DNA of 64,000 nucleotides from Planctomonas psychrotolerans (GTDB lineage: Bacteria; Actinomycetota; Actinomycetes; Actinomycetales; Microbacteriaceae), in NCBI RefSeq assembly GCF_008642235.1, contig NZ_SJEV01000001.1, positions 1,178,001 to 1,242,000 on the forward strand, written 5' to 3'. The notes below the pieces were generated by a model. That model made no database searches. It was given only the letters and a program-made list of their open reading frames with translations, and was not told the origin of the DNA. A program made the position numbers and the translations under genes. This document shows positions 42,099 to 50,874 of the stretch, piece after piece. Position 1 is the stretch's first letter. Each line of letters starts with the position of its first letter.

Positions 42099-43199
42099 GT
42101 GAGTAACGCGTCTTCGTCCACCCGGTCGAGCTCGGCGAGCGCAGCCGACATCCGTCGCTGGCGCCGCTTCCTTGCCGACGAACGGGCCGAGGCCGCCGTG
42201 TACCGCGACCTCGCGAGCAGGCGCACCGGCGAGGAACGGGCCATCCTGCTCGCCCTCGCCGATGCCGAGAAGCGACACGAGACCCACTGGCTCGAGCTGC
42301 TCGGCGACCGGGTCGGCGCGCCTCGGCGCGGCGACATCCGTACGCGACTGCTGGGCTTCCTCGCCCGCCGCTTCGGGTCGGTGTTCGTGCTCGCGCTCGC
42401 CCAGCGCGCCGAAGCGCGGTCGCCCTACGAGGCCGACGTCGATGCGACGAGCGCGATGGCCGCCGACGAGCGCATCCACGAGGAGGTGCTTCGGGGACTC
42501 GCGACGCGGGGACGCAACCGGCTCTCCGGCACATTCCGCGCCGCCGTGTTCGGTGCGAACGACGGGCTGGTCAGCAACCTGGCCCTGGTGCTCGGCATCA
42601 GCGCCGCCGGCGTGTCCACCGGCACGGTGCTCGTCACCGGCCTCGCGGGCTTGCTCGCGGGCGCGCTCTCGATGGGTGCCGGGGAGTACGTGTCGGTGCG
42701 GTCGCAGCGGGAACTCCTGGAGGCATCGACCCCCAACCCCGACGCCCGCAACGCCCTCCCCCACCTCGACGTCGACGCCAACGAACTCGCGCTCGTCTAC
42801 CGGGCACGCGGCATGACGGCCGACGAGGCGGATGCGCACGCCACCGAGGTCCTCGGCGACCTCGCCACCGGTGCCGCGCGGCCGGCCGCCGCCGCATCAG
42901 ACGTGGACGAGTACGAGTCGGTCGGCACGGGCCTGAGCGCCGCGGTGTCGAGCTTCCTCTTCTTCGCCTCGGGCGCCGTCATCCCCGTGCTTCCCTACCT
43001 CTTCGGGCTCTCGGGCACCACCGCCGTGGTCGTGGCCGCGGTGCTGGTGGGCCTCGCCCTGCTGGGCACCGGCGCGGTGGTCGGACTGATCTCGGGAGCG
43101 CCGCCGCTCCGCCGGGCGCTTCGCCAGCTGGCGATCGGCTACGGCGCCGCCGGGGCCACCTACCTGCTCGGCCTGCTCTTCAACACCGGCGCCCTCTGA
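42099..43199 (+). CDS. VIT1/CCC1 family Fe/Mn transporter with N-terminal rubrerythrin-like domain
   Basis: A 366-residue fusion. Residues 15-145 form a ferritin-like helical domain with Glu/His pairs (DERAEAAVYRDLA, DAEKRHETHWLELLG, DERIHEEVLRGL). Then comes the VIT1 transporter: AAVFGANDGLVSNLALVLGISAAG, SMGAGEYVSVRSQRELLE, and three C-terminal helices. VIT1 proteins move Fe2+ or Mn2+ out of the cytoplasm, and the ferritin-like part may sense or oxidise iron. Its nearness to the haem genes is not close enough to imply co-regulation. GTG 42099 start. Confidence 0.92.
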   Translation: MSNASSSTRSSSASAADIRRWRRFLADERAEAAVYRDLASRRTGEERAILLALADAEKRHETHWLELLGDRVGAPRRGDIRTRLLGFLARRFGSVFVLALAQRAEARSPYEADVDATSAMAADERIHEEVLRGLATRGRNRLSGTFRAAVFGANDGLVSNLALVLGISAAGVSTGTVLVTGLAGLLAGALSMGAGEYVSVRSQRELLEASTPNPDARNALPHLDVDANELALVYRARGMTADEADAHATEVLGDLATGAARPAAAASDVDEYESVGTGLSAAVSSFLFFASGAVIPVLPYLFGLSGTTAVVVAAVLVGLALLGTGAVVGLISGAPPLRRALRQLAIGYGAAGATYLLGLLFNTGAL

Positions 43200-43234
43200 T
43201 CCCGCCCCGAACGCGAAGGTCGCTGAAACAGAAA

Positions 43235-43264
43235 AGCTCCGCCCGGCTACTGCCGGGCGGAGCT
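43235..43264 (-). terminator. Intrinsic terminator of the tRNA-Leu transcript
   Basis: A perfect 13-bp stem (AGCTCCGCCCGGC with its complement), four-base loop, followed on the minus strand by TTTTCTGTTT. It begins two bases after the tRNA CCA end. Confidence 0.9.
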
Positions 43265-43266
43265 GC

Positions 43267-43353
43267 TGGTGCGCGAGGGGGGACTTGAACCCCCAAGCCC
43301 TCACGGGCACACGGACCTGAACCGTGCGCGTCTGCCAATTTCGCCACTCGCGC
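43267..43353 (-). tRNA. tRNA-Leu (anticodon CAG)
   Basis: Reads on the minus strand as an 87-nt class II tRNA including encoded CCA. The acceptor stem GCGCGAG pairs with CTCGCGC; D-loop AATTGGCAGA; the anticodon stem CACGG/CCGTG encloses TTCAGGT, giving anticodon CAG for leucine CUG codons; there is a long variable arm (GTGCCCGTGAGGGC) and a T-loop TTCAAGT. CUG should be the major leucine codon in this high-GC genome. It is a single-gene unit with its own promoter and terminator. Confidence 0.97.
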
Positions 43354-43364
43354 CAACCAGAGCG

Positions 43365-43370
43365 AGATTA
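43365..43370 (-). promoter_or_regulatory. Putative -10 box (TAATCT) of tRNA-Leu
   Basis: Minus-strand TAATCT lies 11 bases before the mature tRNA 5' end, predicting a leader of about five bases. The rest of the 43371-43579 gap contains only the alternative fhaA start region. Confidence 0.5.
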
Positions 43371-43579
43371 CCATGACGCGCGCCGCCTTCGCGCCGCGTA
43401 CGCCCTCCTCCCGCCCGTGCGACTGAGCGATCAATCCGGCATCGAGCCCTCGGATCCCGGATATTTCGCGCATGCGACGTGCAGAGGAGGGGAGAGGATG
43501 CATCCGACCACAGGCGGCACAGGGACCCGGCGGAGGCGATGCGGAACGCCCCCTCCCGGGGTACCGAACCAGACCCGGC

Positions 43580-43585
43580 TAACAT
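43580..43585 (+). promoter_or_regulatory. Putative -10 box (TAACAT) upstream of the fhaA cluster
   Basis: TAACAT predicts transcription from about 43592, leaving a leader of roughly 26 nt that contains AGGGA before the TTG at 43618. It would drive fhaA-fhaB-pstP-rodA-pbpA-pknA. Confidence 0.45.
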
Positions 43586-43617
43586 TCCTTGTAGCCAACG
43601 GACGGATAGGGACATCA

Positions 43618-44355
43618 TTGGGCATTCTGGACAGCTTCGAGAAGGGGATCGAGCGCGCCGTCAACGGCGCGTTCGCGAAGACCTTCAAGTCGGGGCTCCA
43701 GCCGGTGGAGATCTCGTCGGCCCTGCGCCGCGAGCTCGACACCAAGGCCGCCGTGGTGGACCGCGATCGCATCCTCGTGCCCAACAAATTCACCCTGCGG
43801 CTGTCGGCTCCGGACTACGAACGCATGACGAGCCTGGGCGAGGCACTGACCGACGAGCTGGTGCAGGCCATCGAACGCCATGCGAGCACGCAGGGCTACC
43901 AGTTCGCCGGCGGCATCTCGATCTCCCTCCGACCGGATGACAGCCTGTCCGAGGGGGTGCTCGGCATCGACTCGCGCAGCATCAAGGGAAGCGTCGCGTG
44001 GACTCCCGTGCTCGACATCGCCGGCACGCGGTACCCGCTCATCGCCACCCGCACCGTCATCGGGCGCGGCAGCGAGGCCGACATCACGGTGGCCGACACC
44101 GGTATCTCGCGAAAGCACGTCGAGGTCACCTGGGACGGCAGCCGCGCCTTCGTGGTCGACCTCGACTCCACGAACGGCTCGAAGCTCAACGGTGAGCGCG
44201 TGCGCAAGGCCGCGCTCGCCCCGGACTCGGTCATCGAGATCGGGCGCACCACCATCGTGTTCCGCGTGCTCCCCCGGGCGGCGGCCGACACCTCCACCGA
44301 CCGGCAGCAGGATGACGCCACCAAGCGTCACGACGGATTCTGGGGTGCCCCGTGA
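43618..44355 (+). CDS. fhaA: FhaA-type protein (DUF3662 plus FHA domain)
   Basis: A 245-residue forkhead-associated protein that binds phosphothreonine on cell-wall proteins and kinases. The N-terminal DUF3662 domain reads GILDSFEKGIERAVNGAFAKTF-SGLQPVEIS; the C-terminal FHA domain has TVIGRGSEADI, SRKHVEV and DLDSTNGSKLNG. It lacks the long linker of the mycobacterial protein. I chose TTG 43618 because it aligns with the usual M-G-(I/L)-x-D-S-F start. An in-frame ATG at 43498 with strong GAGGAGGGGAGAGG would add 40 residues of basic low-complexity sequence. It is first in the cell-division signalling operon. Confidence 0.92.
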   Translation: MGILDSFEKGIERAVNGAFAKTFKSGLQPVEISSALRRELDTKAAVVDRDRILVPNKFTLRLSAPDYERMTSLGEALTDELVQAIERHASTQGYQFAGGISISLRPDDSLSEGVLGIDSRSIKGSVAWTPVLDIAGTRYPLIATRTVIGRGSEADITVADTGISRKHVEVTWDGSRAFVVDLDSTNGSKLNGERVRKAALAPDSVIEIGRTTIVFRVLPRAAADTSTDRQQDDATKRHDGFWGAP

Positions 44356-44927
44356 GCGGTGAACTGACCCTCCTGCTGCTGCGGCTGGCGTTCCTCGCGC
44401 TGCTGTGGCTGTTCGTCTTCGGCATCGTCTACGCACTCCGGTCCGACCTGTTCGGGTCGCGGGTGCAGAAGCTCGCCGCCGAACCGGCGCACGCACCGTC
44501 CGCATCCCCGTTCCCGTCGAACCCGTCACCTAACCCGTCTCCGTCACCGCCGGCCCGTCAGCCCCCGCCCATCTCCACCCTGCCCGGCGGGCCGAACACG
44601 GCGCAGGGCGGACGCGCCGCCAAGGCGACCACGAGTTCCGCGGGCCGCCTGGTCATCACCTCCGGTCCGAAGGCGGGCGAGGAGCTGCGACTCAGCCCCG
44701 AACCGCTCACCATCGGACGCTCCGGCGAATCGGGGCTCGTGATCCGCGACGACTACACGTCGACCCACCACGCCCGACTCCTGCTATGGAACGACGAGTG
44801 GATGATCCAGGATCTCGACTCGACCAACGGCACCTTCCTCGGTGGCAAGCGCGTCAGCGTCCCGACGCAGATCCCCCTCAACACGCCGATCCGCATTGGT
44901 GCGACCAGTTTCGAACTCCGGCGGTAA
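44352..44927 (+). CDS. fhaB: FhaB/FipA-type membrane-anchored FHA protein
   Basis: A 191-residue protein: one N-terminal membrane helix (about residues 5-29), a proline/serine-rich linker (residues 45-80) and a C-terminal FHA domain with LTIGRSGESGLVI, SxxH in TSTHHARL and DLDSTNGTFLGG. In mycobacteria FhaB/FipA links septal proteins to kinase signalling. The GTG start overlaps the fhaA stop (GTGA). Confidence 0.92.
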   Translation: MSGELTLLLLRLAFLALLWLFVFGIVYALRSDLFGSRVQKLAAEPAHAPSASPFPSNPSPNPSPSPPARQPPPISTLPGGPNTAQGGRAAKATTSSAGRLVITSGPKAGEELRLSPEPLTIGRSGESGLVIRDDYTSTHHARLLLWNDEWMIQDLDSTNGTFLGGKRVSVPTQIPLNTPIRIGATSFELRR

Positions 44928-44931
44928 CGGC

Positions 44932-46179
44932 GTGGCGTCGACCATCCAGGCCGCAGCCGTGTCCCACGTGGGCAAGGTGCGCTCGAACAACCAGGACTCC
45001 GCGTTCGCGGGACGGCAGTTGTTCGTGGTGGCCGATGGCATGGGCGGTCACGCCGGTGGCGACGTCGCCTCGGCTCTCGCCGTCACACGCATCAAGGATG
45101 CCGACAAGCAGCCGTACGCGTCGCCGCAGGACGCCGAGTACGCGCTCCGTGCGGCCCTCGTGGCCGCCAACGCCCTCCTCTCCGAGACCGTCTTCGAGCA
45201 CCCCGAGCTCACCGGCATGGGCACCACCGTCAGTGCGCTCCTCCGCGTGGGGGACACGCTCGCCATGGCCCACATCGGCGACTCGCGCATCTACCTCTGG
45301 CGCGATGACGCGCTCGAGCAGGTCACCAGCGACCACACCTTCGTGCAACGCCTGGTCGACAGCGGACGCATCACCGCGGAGGAGGCGCTGACCCACCCGC
45401 GCCGTTCCGTTCTCATGCGCGTGCTGGGCGACGTGGACGCCCACCCCGAGATCGACACCTCGATCCTCGAGACACGACCGGGCGACCGGTGGCTGTTGTG
45501 CTCCGACGGCCTCAGCAGCTACGTGTCCGAGGAGCTCATCACCAAGACGATGGCCGAGTCCGCCGATCCCGAGCGCACCGCGGATGCGCTGGTCAAGCAC
45601 TCGCTCGACTCCGGCGCCCCCGACAACGTCACCGTCGTCGTACTCGACGTGCGGGAGGGTACCGCCGACAGGCCAACCCCGCCCACGACGGTCGGAGCCG
45701 CCGCCGCTCCCCTCGCGTTCGAGAGCGACTCCGGTCGACGCGCCGTTCGGCTGCCGAACCTCCTGCTCCATCCCCTCCGGGCCACGACCACGCGCGAGGC
45801 CGAGTTCGAGCCGGAGTCCGACGAGTACCTCGAACTGCTCATCGCCGAAGACCGACGACGAGCCGTGCGTCGCAAGATCACCTGGCTCGTCGGCGTGATC
45901 CTCGTGGCGCTCGGTGTGCTCATCGCCGCCGTGCTCGGCTACCAGTGGACCCAGAGCCGCTACTACGTCGGCGCCAGCGACGGGTCGGTGGCCATCTACC
46001 GCGGCGTGCAGCAGGGCGTAGGGCCGTTCGCGCTCTCGAGCGTCTACGACACGACCGACTTGGAGGTCGCCGACCTGCGACCGTATTACCAGAGCCAGGT
46101 GGAGGGAACGATCAGCGCCAACTCGCTCTCCGAAGCCCGAGACATCGTCGAGAGGTTGCAGAATGCCGCAGCCGACTGA
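44932..46179 (+). CDS. pstP: PP2C-family Ser/Thr protein phosphatase
   Basis: A 415-residue membrane phosphatase that reverses PknA/PknB phosphorylation. Catalytic metal motifs: RSNNQDSAF, VADGMGGHAGGDVAS, GDSRIYLWR, CSDGLSSYV and PDNVTVVVLD. A membrane helix lies near residues 305-327, and the remaining 85 or so residues are extracellular, as in mycobacterial PstP. GTG 44932 follows fhaB by four bases. The end overlaps rodA by 17 bp. Confidence 0.95.
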   Translation: MASTIQAAAVSHVGKVRSNNQDSAFAGRQLFVVADGMGGHAGGDVASALAVTRIKDADKQPYASPQDAEYALRAALVAANALLSETVFEHPELTGMGTTVSALLRVGDTLAMAHIGDSRIYLWRDDALEQVTSDHTFVQRLVDSGRITAEEALTHPRRSVLMRVLGDVDAHPEIDTSILETRPGDRWLLCSDGLSSYVSEELITKTMAESADPERTADALVKHSLDSGAPDNVTVVVLDVREGTADRPTPPTTVGAAAAPLAFESDSGRRAVRLPNLLLHPLRATTTREAEFEPESDEYLELLIAEDRRRAVRRKITWLVGVILVALGVLIAAVLGYQWTQSRYYVGASDGSVAIYRGVQQGVGPFALSSVYDTTDLEVADLRPYYQSQVEGTISANSLSEARDIVERLQNAAAD

Positions 46180-47542
46180 CACCGTGGCACGCGCCGACGG
46201 GGAGCGACGCGTGCACGTACCCCGCAAGCTTCGCAACCTCGAGCTCGTGCTCGTGCTGTTCGCGTCGCTGCTGAACGGTGCCGCCCTCTACCTCGTGCAG
46301 CTCGGCGCCCTCGGGGCCTTCGACTCGAGCTTCTTCCTGCCCGCCACCGGCCTCGCCGTGCTCGTCCTCGGGATGCACGTGGCGCTCCGCGTGTCCGCTC
46401 CGGACGCCGACCCCTTCATCCTGCCGATCGCCACGCTGCTGAACGGCCTCGGCATCGCCGGCATCTACCGCATCGACCTCTCCTACGACCTGAGCGGGTG
46501 GGAAAGCGTCGCCGTGCGTCAGATCGCCTGGTCGGGACTCGCCATCGCCGTGGCGATCGCCGTGGTCGTGCTGCTGCGCAACCACCGCGTCCTCCAGCGC
46601 TACCGCTACATCGCGATGTTCGCGGGTCTCGCCCTTCTGCTGCTGCCCATGCTGCCGATCATCGGCCGGGAGATCAACGGTGCGCGGGTGTGGATCGGTA
46701 TCGGCGGCTTCTCCTTCCAGCCCGGTGAGATCGCCAAGATCGCGCTCGCGGTCTTCTTCGCGGGGTACCTCGTCACCGCGAGGGACAGCCTGTCGATGGT
46801 CGGGGCGAAGTTCCTCGGGCTGCGCTTTCCGCGCGTCCGCGACTTCGGGCCCATCCTCGTCATCTGGGCCGCCGCCATGGCGGTGCTGGTGTTCCAGCGC
46901 GACCTCGGCACATCCCTCCTGTACTTCGGGCTGTTCCTCGTGATGATCTACGTGGCGACCGCCCGTATCAGCTGGGTGCTGCTCGGGTTGCTGCTCTTCG
47001 TCGGCGGCGCCTTCGCCGCGGCCCAGCTCGGGTATGTGGGCGGCCGGCTCAACGCCTGGCTCACGCCGTTCGACAACGAGATCTACAACGCGCAGGGCGG
47101 CAGCTACCAACTGGTGTCCGGGCTCTTCGGGCTCGCGAACGGCGGGCTGATCGGCACCGGACTCGGGCAGGGCATGCCGAGCCTCACCCCGCTGGCGAAC
47201 AGCGACTTCATCATCGCGAGCCTCGGCGAGGAGCTCGGACTCGCGGGCGTCTTCGCCATCCTCTCGCTCTACCTCCTCCTGGTGTCCCGCGGTCTCCGCA
47301 TCGGGTTCGCGGGCCAGGACGACTTCGGCCGGCTGCTCGGTGTCGGGCTGTCGTTCGTCATCGCGCTGCAGGTCTTCGTCGTCATCGGCGGAGTCACCCG
47401 CGTCATCCCGCTCACCGGCCTGACCACTCCGTTCATGGCGGCGGGCGGATCGTCGCTGCTCGCCAACTGGATCATCGCCGCCATCCTGCTGCGGCTCTCC
47501 GACACGGTGCGCAACCAGCCCCGATTGGTGGTGCAGCAGTGA
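46163..47542 (+). CDS. rodA: SEDS-family peptidoglycan polymerase (RodA/FtsW type)
   Basis: A 459-residue polytopic protein with about ten helices. The SEDS hallmarks are GARVWIGIGGFSFQPGEIAKIALAVF, FQRDLGTSLLYFGLF, GGSYQLVSGLFGLANGGLIGTGLGQG and a late NSDFIIASLGEELGLAG. It polymerises lipid II into glycan strands with the cognate transpeptidase PbpA encoded next. Position next to pbpA and pknAB marks it as the RodA homologue rather than the divisome FtsW. Confidence 0.94.
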   Translation: MPQPTDTVARADGERRVHVPRKLRNLELVLVLFASLLNGAALYLVQLGALGAFDSSFFLPATGLAVLVLGMHVALRVSAPDADPFILPIATLLNGLGIAGIYRIDLSYDLSGWESVAVRQIAWSGLAIAVAIAVVVLLRNHRVLQRYRYIAMFAGLALLLLPMLPIIGREINGARVWIGIGGFSFQPGEIAKIALAVFFAGYLVTARDSLSMVGAKFLGLRFPRVRDFGPILVIWAAAMAVLVFQRDLGTSLLYFGLFLVMIYVATARISWVLLGLLLFVGGAFAAAQLGYVGGRLNAWLTPFDNEIYNAQGGSYQLVSGLFGLANGGLIGTGLGQGMPSLTPLANSDFIIASLGEELGLAGVFAILSLYLLLVSRGLRIGFAGQDDFGRLLGVGLSFVIALQVFVVIGGVTRVIPLTGLTTPFMAAGGSSLLANWIIAAILLRLSDTVRNQPRLVVQQ

Positions 47543-48993
47543 ACCGCGAGTTGAAGCGCGTGAGCGTGGTGGTGCTCCTCATGTTCGTGGCACTGTTCGT
47601 GTCCACCACCACCATTCAGGTGTTCCAGGCCGACAACCTCCGCGTGGACGACCGGAACCGCCGCACCCTCTTCGCGAGCTACTCCACCGAACGCGGGCAC
47701 ATCCTTCTGGACGGTCAGCCCATCGCCCAGTCCGTGCCGGTCGACGACCGATACCGCTTCCAGCGCACCTATGCCGAGGGTGAGCTGTACTCCGCCGTCA
47801 CCGGATACTTCACCCTCGATCAGGGCAGCACCGGCATCGAGGACGCGCTCAACGCGGAACTCAGCGGTACCGCGAACTCGCAGTTCCTCGACGGGATCAA
47901 CCGCCTCTTCACCGGACAGGATCCGAAGGGCGCCTCCGTCGAACTGACCATCGACCCCGCCGCCCAGCGCGCGGCGTTCGATGCGCTCGGCGACCGATCG
48001 GGCGCCGTGGTGGCCATCGAGCCCAGCACCGGCAAGATCCTCGCCATGGTCTCGAAGCCCGCGTTCGACCCCAACGCGCTCGCCGTGCACGACACGGACC
48101 AGGTGCTCGCCACCTACGATGCGCTGATCGAGGATCCGGGCGACCCGCTCGTGAACCGAGCCATCACCGGCAACCTGAACCCGCCCGGCTCCGTCTTCAA
48201 GCTCGTCGTGAGCGCGGCGGCACTCGAGAGCGGCGAGTACACGGCCGAGAGCACCTTCCCGAACCCCGCCACCTTCCCTCTCCCGGGCACCGACTCCGTG
48301 ATCACCAACTCCGGTGAGGGGGCGTGCGGGGCGGCCGAATCGGTCACCCTCGCCGAGGCGCTGCGGCTATCCTGCAACATCCCCTTCGCCGAGCTCGGCC
48401 TTGCCCTGGGTGACGACGCGCTGCGGGACATGGCCGAGGACTTCGGATTCGGCGAATCCATCGCGGTCCCGATGCCGTCGGCCCGGAGCGTGTTCCCGGC
48501 CGATCCCGACGACCCCGCCACCGCTCGGAGCGCGTTCGGGCAGGACGATGTGCGCGCCACCCCGCTGCAGATCGCCATGGTCTCGGCGGGGATCGCGAAC
48601 GACGGCACGGTCATGCGACCGACCCTCGTCGAACGGATCCTCGCGCCGGACCTGCGCGAGATCGACGCCCTGGAGCCGTCCGTCTTCAGCGAGCCGATCA
48701 GTGCCGACACCGCAGACACACTCACGAGGCTCATGGTCGACAACGTCGGAAGCGGCGTCGCGAGCAATGCAAGAATAGGAGGCGTCAGCGTGGCCGGAAA
48801 AACGGGAACAGCAGAGAACGGCAGCGGGGAACCATACAGTCTGTGGTTCACCGGTTTCGCTCCCGCGGAGGACCCGTCGGTCGCCGTCGCGGTCGTCGTC
48901 GAAGACGGCGGTGGTCTCGGCCAGTCCGGCCGGGGCAACACCCTCGCTGCGCCGATCGCGAAGCAGGTAATTGAGGCGGTGCTGAACAGATGA
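47539..48993 (+). CDS. pbpA: Class B penicillin-binding protein (PbpA)
   Basis: A 484-residue transpeptidase with a single N-terminal membrane anchor (about residues 9-28), a dimerisation region and the penicillin-binding domain. The active serine is Ser218 in the S-V-F-K motif (residues 218-221); SCN at 278-280 is the second motif and KTG at 421-423 the third. It crosslinks peptidoglycan made by RodA. GTG start overlaps the rodA stop; the stop overlaps the pknA ATG. Confidence 0.95.
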   Translation: MNRELKRVSVVVLLMFVALFVSTTTIQVFQADNLRVDDRNRRTLFASYSTERGHILLDGQPIAQSVPVDDRYRFQRTYAEGELYSAVTGYFTLDQGSTGIEDALNAELSGTANSQFLDGINRLFTGQDPKGASVELTIDPAAQRAAFDALGDRSGAVVAIEPSTGKILAMVSKPAFDPNALAVHDTDQVLATYDALIEDPGDPLVNRAITGNLNPPGSVFKLVVSAAALESGEYTAESTFPNPATFPLPGTDSVITNSGEGACGAAESVTLAEALRLSCNIPFAELGLALGDDALRDMAEDFGFGESIAVPMPSARSVFPADPDDPATARSAFGQDDVRATPLQIAMVSAGIANDGTVMRPTLVERILAPDLREIDALEPSVFSEPISADTADTLTRLMVDNVGSGVASNARIGGVSVAGKTGTAENGSGEPYSLWFTGFAPAEDPSVAVAVVVEDGGGLGQSGRGNTLAAPIAKQVIEAVLNR

Positions 48994-50777
48994 GACCGAC
49001 CAGCGGAGTGACCTTCGGGGGCCGGTACCAGCTCGGCAACCGCATCGCCATCGGCGGGATGGGCGAGGTCTGGGAAGCGACGGACCGCGTCATCGGCCGT
49101 ACCGTCGCCATCAAGATCCTCAAGGACGAGTACCTCGGCGACCCCGGTTTCCTCGAGCGCTTCCGGGCCGAGGCGCGCCACGCCGCGCTCGTCAATCACG
49201 AGGGCATCGCCAACGTCTTCGACTACGGCGAGGAGGAGGGCAGCGCCTTCCTGGTGATGGAGCTCGTCCCCGGCGAGGCGCTGTCCACCATCCTCGAGCG
49301 GGAGCGCGTGCTCTCCACCGACAAGGTGCTCGACATCATCGCGCAGACCGCGTCGGCCCTGCAGGCCGCCCACGCCGCCGGACTGGTGCACCGCGACATC
49401 AAGCCGGGCAACCTGCTGATCACCCCCGAGGGTCGGGTGAAGATCACCGACTTCGGCATCGCGCGCATCGCCGACCAGGTGCCGCTCACCGCCACCGGAC
49501 AGGTCATGGGGACGGTGCAGTACCTCTCGCCGGAGCAGGCGAGCGGGCACCCCGCGTCGCCGTCGACGGACATCTACTCGATGGGCATCGTGGCCTACGA
49601 GTGCCTCGCGGGGCGCCGGCCGTTCACCGGTGAGTCGCAGGTCGCGATCGCCATGGCGCAGATCAACGAGACGGCTCCCGACCTGCCGGTCACCGTGGCC
49701 GAGCCGGTGCGCAATCTGGTGCTCTCCTGCATCGCGAAGCGACCGGCCGACCGTCCCGCGTCCGCGGCGCACCTGTCACGGGCCGCCCAGGCGCTGCGCC
49801 GGGGCGACGTGTCCGCGGCCGCGGCGGCGGTACCCGCGGTACTCGGAGCGGGCGCGGCGACCGCGGCGACGAGCGTGCTGCCGTCCACCAGCGCGTACGG
49901 CGCCACCTCCGCCACCACCGTGCTGCCGGGCCCCGTGGGCGCCGTGGGCGCCGCCGAGGTGCCCGCCGATACCCGGCCGGTCACCACGGAGAAGCGCAAC
50001 CGCTACCTGTGGCTCGTCGTCCTGCTGATCCTGCTCGTGGTCGCGGCGGTCACGGCCGCCGTCTTCGCCTTCCTCGCCGACCCCGAAGACACGGTCGTCG
50101 CGCCGAGCACGAGCGCGTCGCCGCCTCCGTCCACGGAACCCGAACCCGAGGACTCGCCGACCCCCACGCCCACCAGCAACACGGTCGACGTGGACTTCGC
50201 GCTCTACGAGGGCCGCCCCGGCGACGAGGTGGCCGCGGAGCTCGAGGAGCTCGGACTCCTGCCGCGCATCCTCACCGGCAATCCGGCGACCGGCCCCGAC
50301 GAGGAGGGCCTGGTCTACCAGCTCAGCCCCCGCGGCAACGTGCAGCGCGGAACCGCCGTCGACGTCACGGTGTACGGACCCATCACCGCGCCCACTCCCC
50401 CGGCCGCACCGCCCACGGCCGCGGCCACCGCGCTCACCGTCGGGAGCGAGACGACCATCAGTTGGCCGGCGTACAGCTGCCCCTCCGGAACGGATGTGAC
50501 GGGGTACCAGGTGCAGGTCGACCCGACGGCCACCGGCGCCTGGGTCGGTCAGAACCCCACCTCGGCGGACACCACCTCGGGCACGATCCAAGCGCTCGCG
50601 CCGGGGACCATGACCGTGCGCTACCAGGTGTTCTGCGGACCGAATGAGAGCGGATACTCGCCGGCCCTCACGATCACCGTCGAGGCGCCCGCATCCACCG
50701 GCGGGGACACCGGCGGGAACACCGGAGACGACAGCGGCAACGAGGAAGAGGAGTCCGAGGAGGTCGAGGAGGGCTGA
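48990..50777 (+). CDS. pknA: Receptor-like Ser/Thr protein kinase (PknA) with PASTA-like and Fn3-like extracellular regions
   Basis: A 595-residue kinase. Gly-rich loop [10 protein letters not shown], Lys42, HRDIKPGN with Asp136, DFG at 154-156 and the APE-like SPEQ region define an active kinase domain to about residue 275. An Ala/Pro-rich linker leads to a membrane helix near 345-368. Outside are a single PASTA-like module ([20 protein letters not shown]), a Pro-rich spacer and a fibronectin-III-like domain ([20 protein letters not shown]), ending in an acidic tail. The well-known mycobacterial PknA lacks a PASTA ectodomain. ATG overlaps the pbpA stop. Confidence 0.92.
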   Translation: MRPTSGVTFGGRYQLGNRIAIGGMGEVWEATDRVIGRTVAIKILKDEYLGDPGFLERFRAEARHAALVNHEGIANVFDYGEEEGSAFLVMELVPGEALSTILERERVLSTDKVLDIIAQTASALQAAHAAGLVHRDIKPGNLLITPEGRVKITDFGIARIADQVPLTATGQVMGTVQYLSPEQASGHPASPSTDIYSMGIVAYECLAGRRPFTGESQVAIAMAQINETAPDLPVTVAEPVRNLVLSCIAKRPADRPASAAHLSRAAQALRRGDVSAAAAAVPAVLGAGAATAATSVLPSTSAYGATSATTVLPGPVGAVGAAEVPADTRPVTTEKRNRYLWLVVLLILLVVAAVTAAVFAFLADPEDTVVAPSTSASPPPSTEPEPEDSPTPTPTSNTVDVDFALYEGRPGDEVAAELEELGLLPRILTGNPATGPDEEGLVYQLSPRGNVQRGTAVDVTVYGPITAPTPPAAPPTAAATALTVGSETTISWPAYSCPSGTDVTGYQVQVDPTATGAWVGQNPTSADTTSGTIQALAPGTMTVRYQVFCGPNESGYSPALTITVEAPASTGGDTGGNTGDDSGNEEEESEEVEEG

Positions 50778-50833
50778 GCACCCCGCCGCGGCACGCGGCA
50801 CGCGGGCTTCCGGGCGCTCCACACGGTGCCGGG

Positions 50834-50839
50834 TACACT
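50834..50839 (+). promoter_or_regulatory. Putative internal -10 box (TACACT) before pknB
   Basis: TACACT in the 97-bp gap between pknA and pknB predicts a start near 50846 and a leader of about 29 nt with GGGGGAG before GTG 50875. pknB may thus have its own promoter. Confidence 0.45.
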
Positions 50840-50874
50840 TGCGGAAGCGAAATGCAGCCGACCGGGGGAGCTCA

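Noticed and set aside
43267-43353. tRNA-Leu as an integration hotspot with an attachment site
   Set aside because: No integrase, no direct repeat of the tRNA 3' end and no foreign-looking block next to it in the window.
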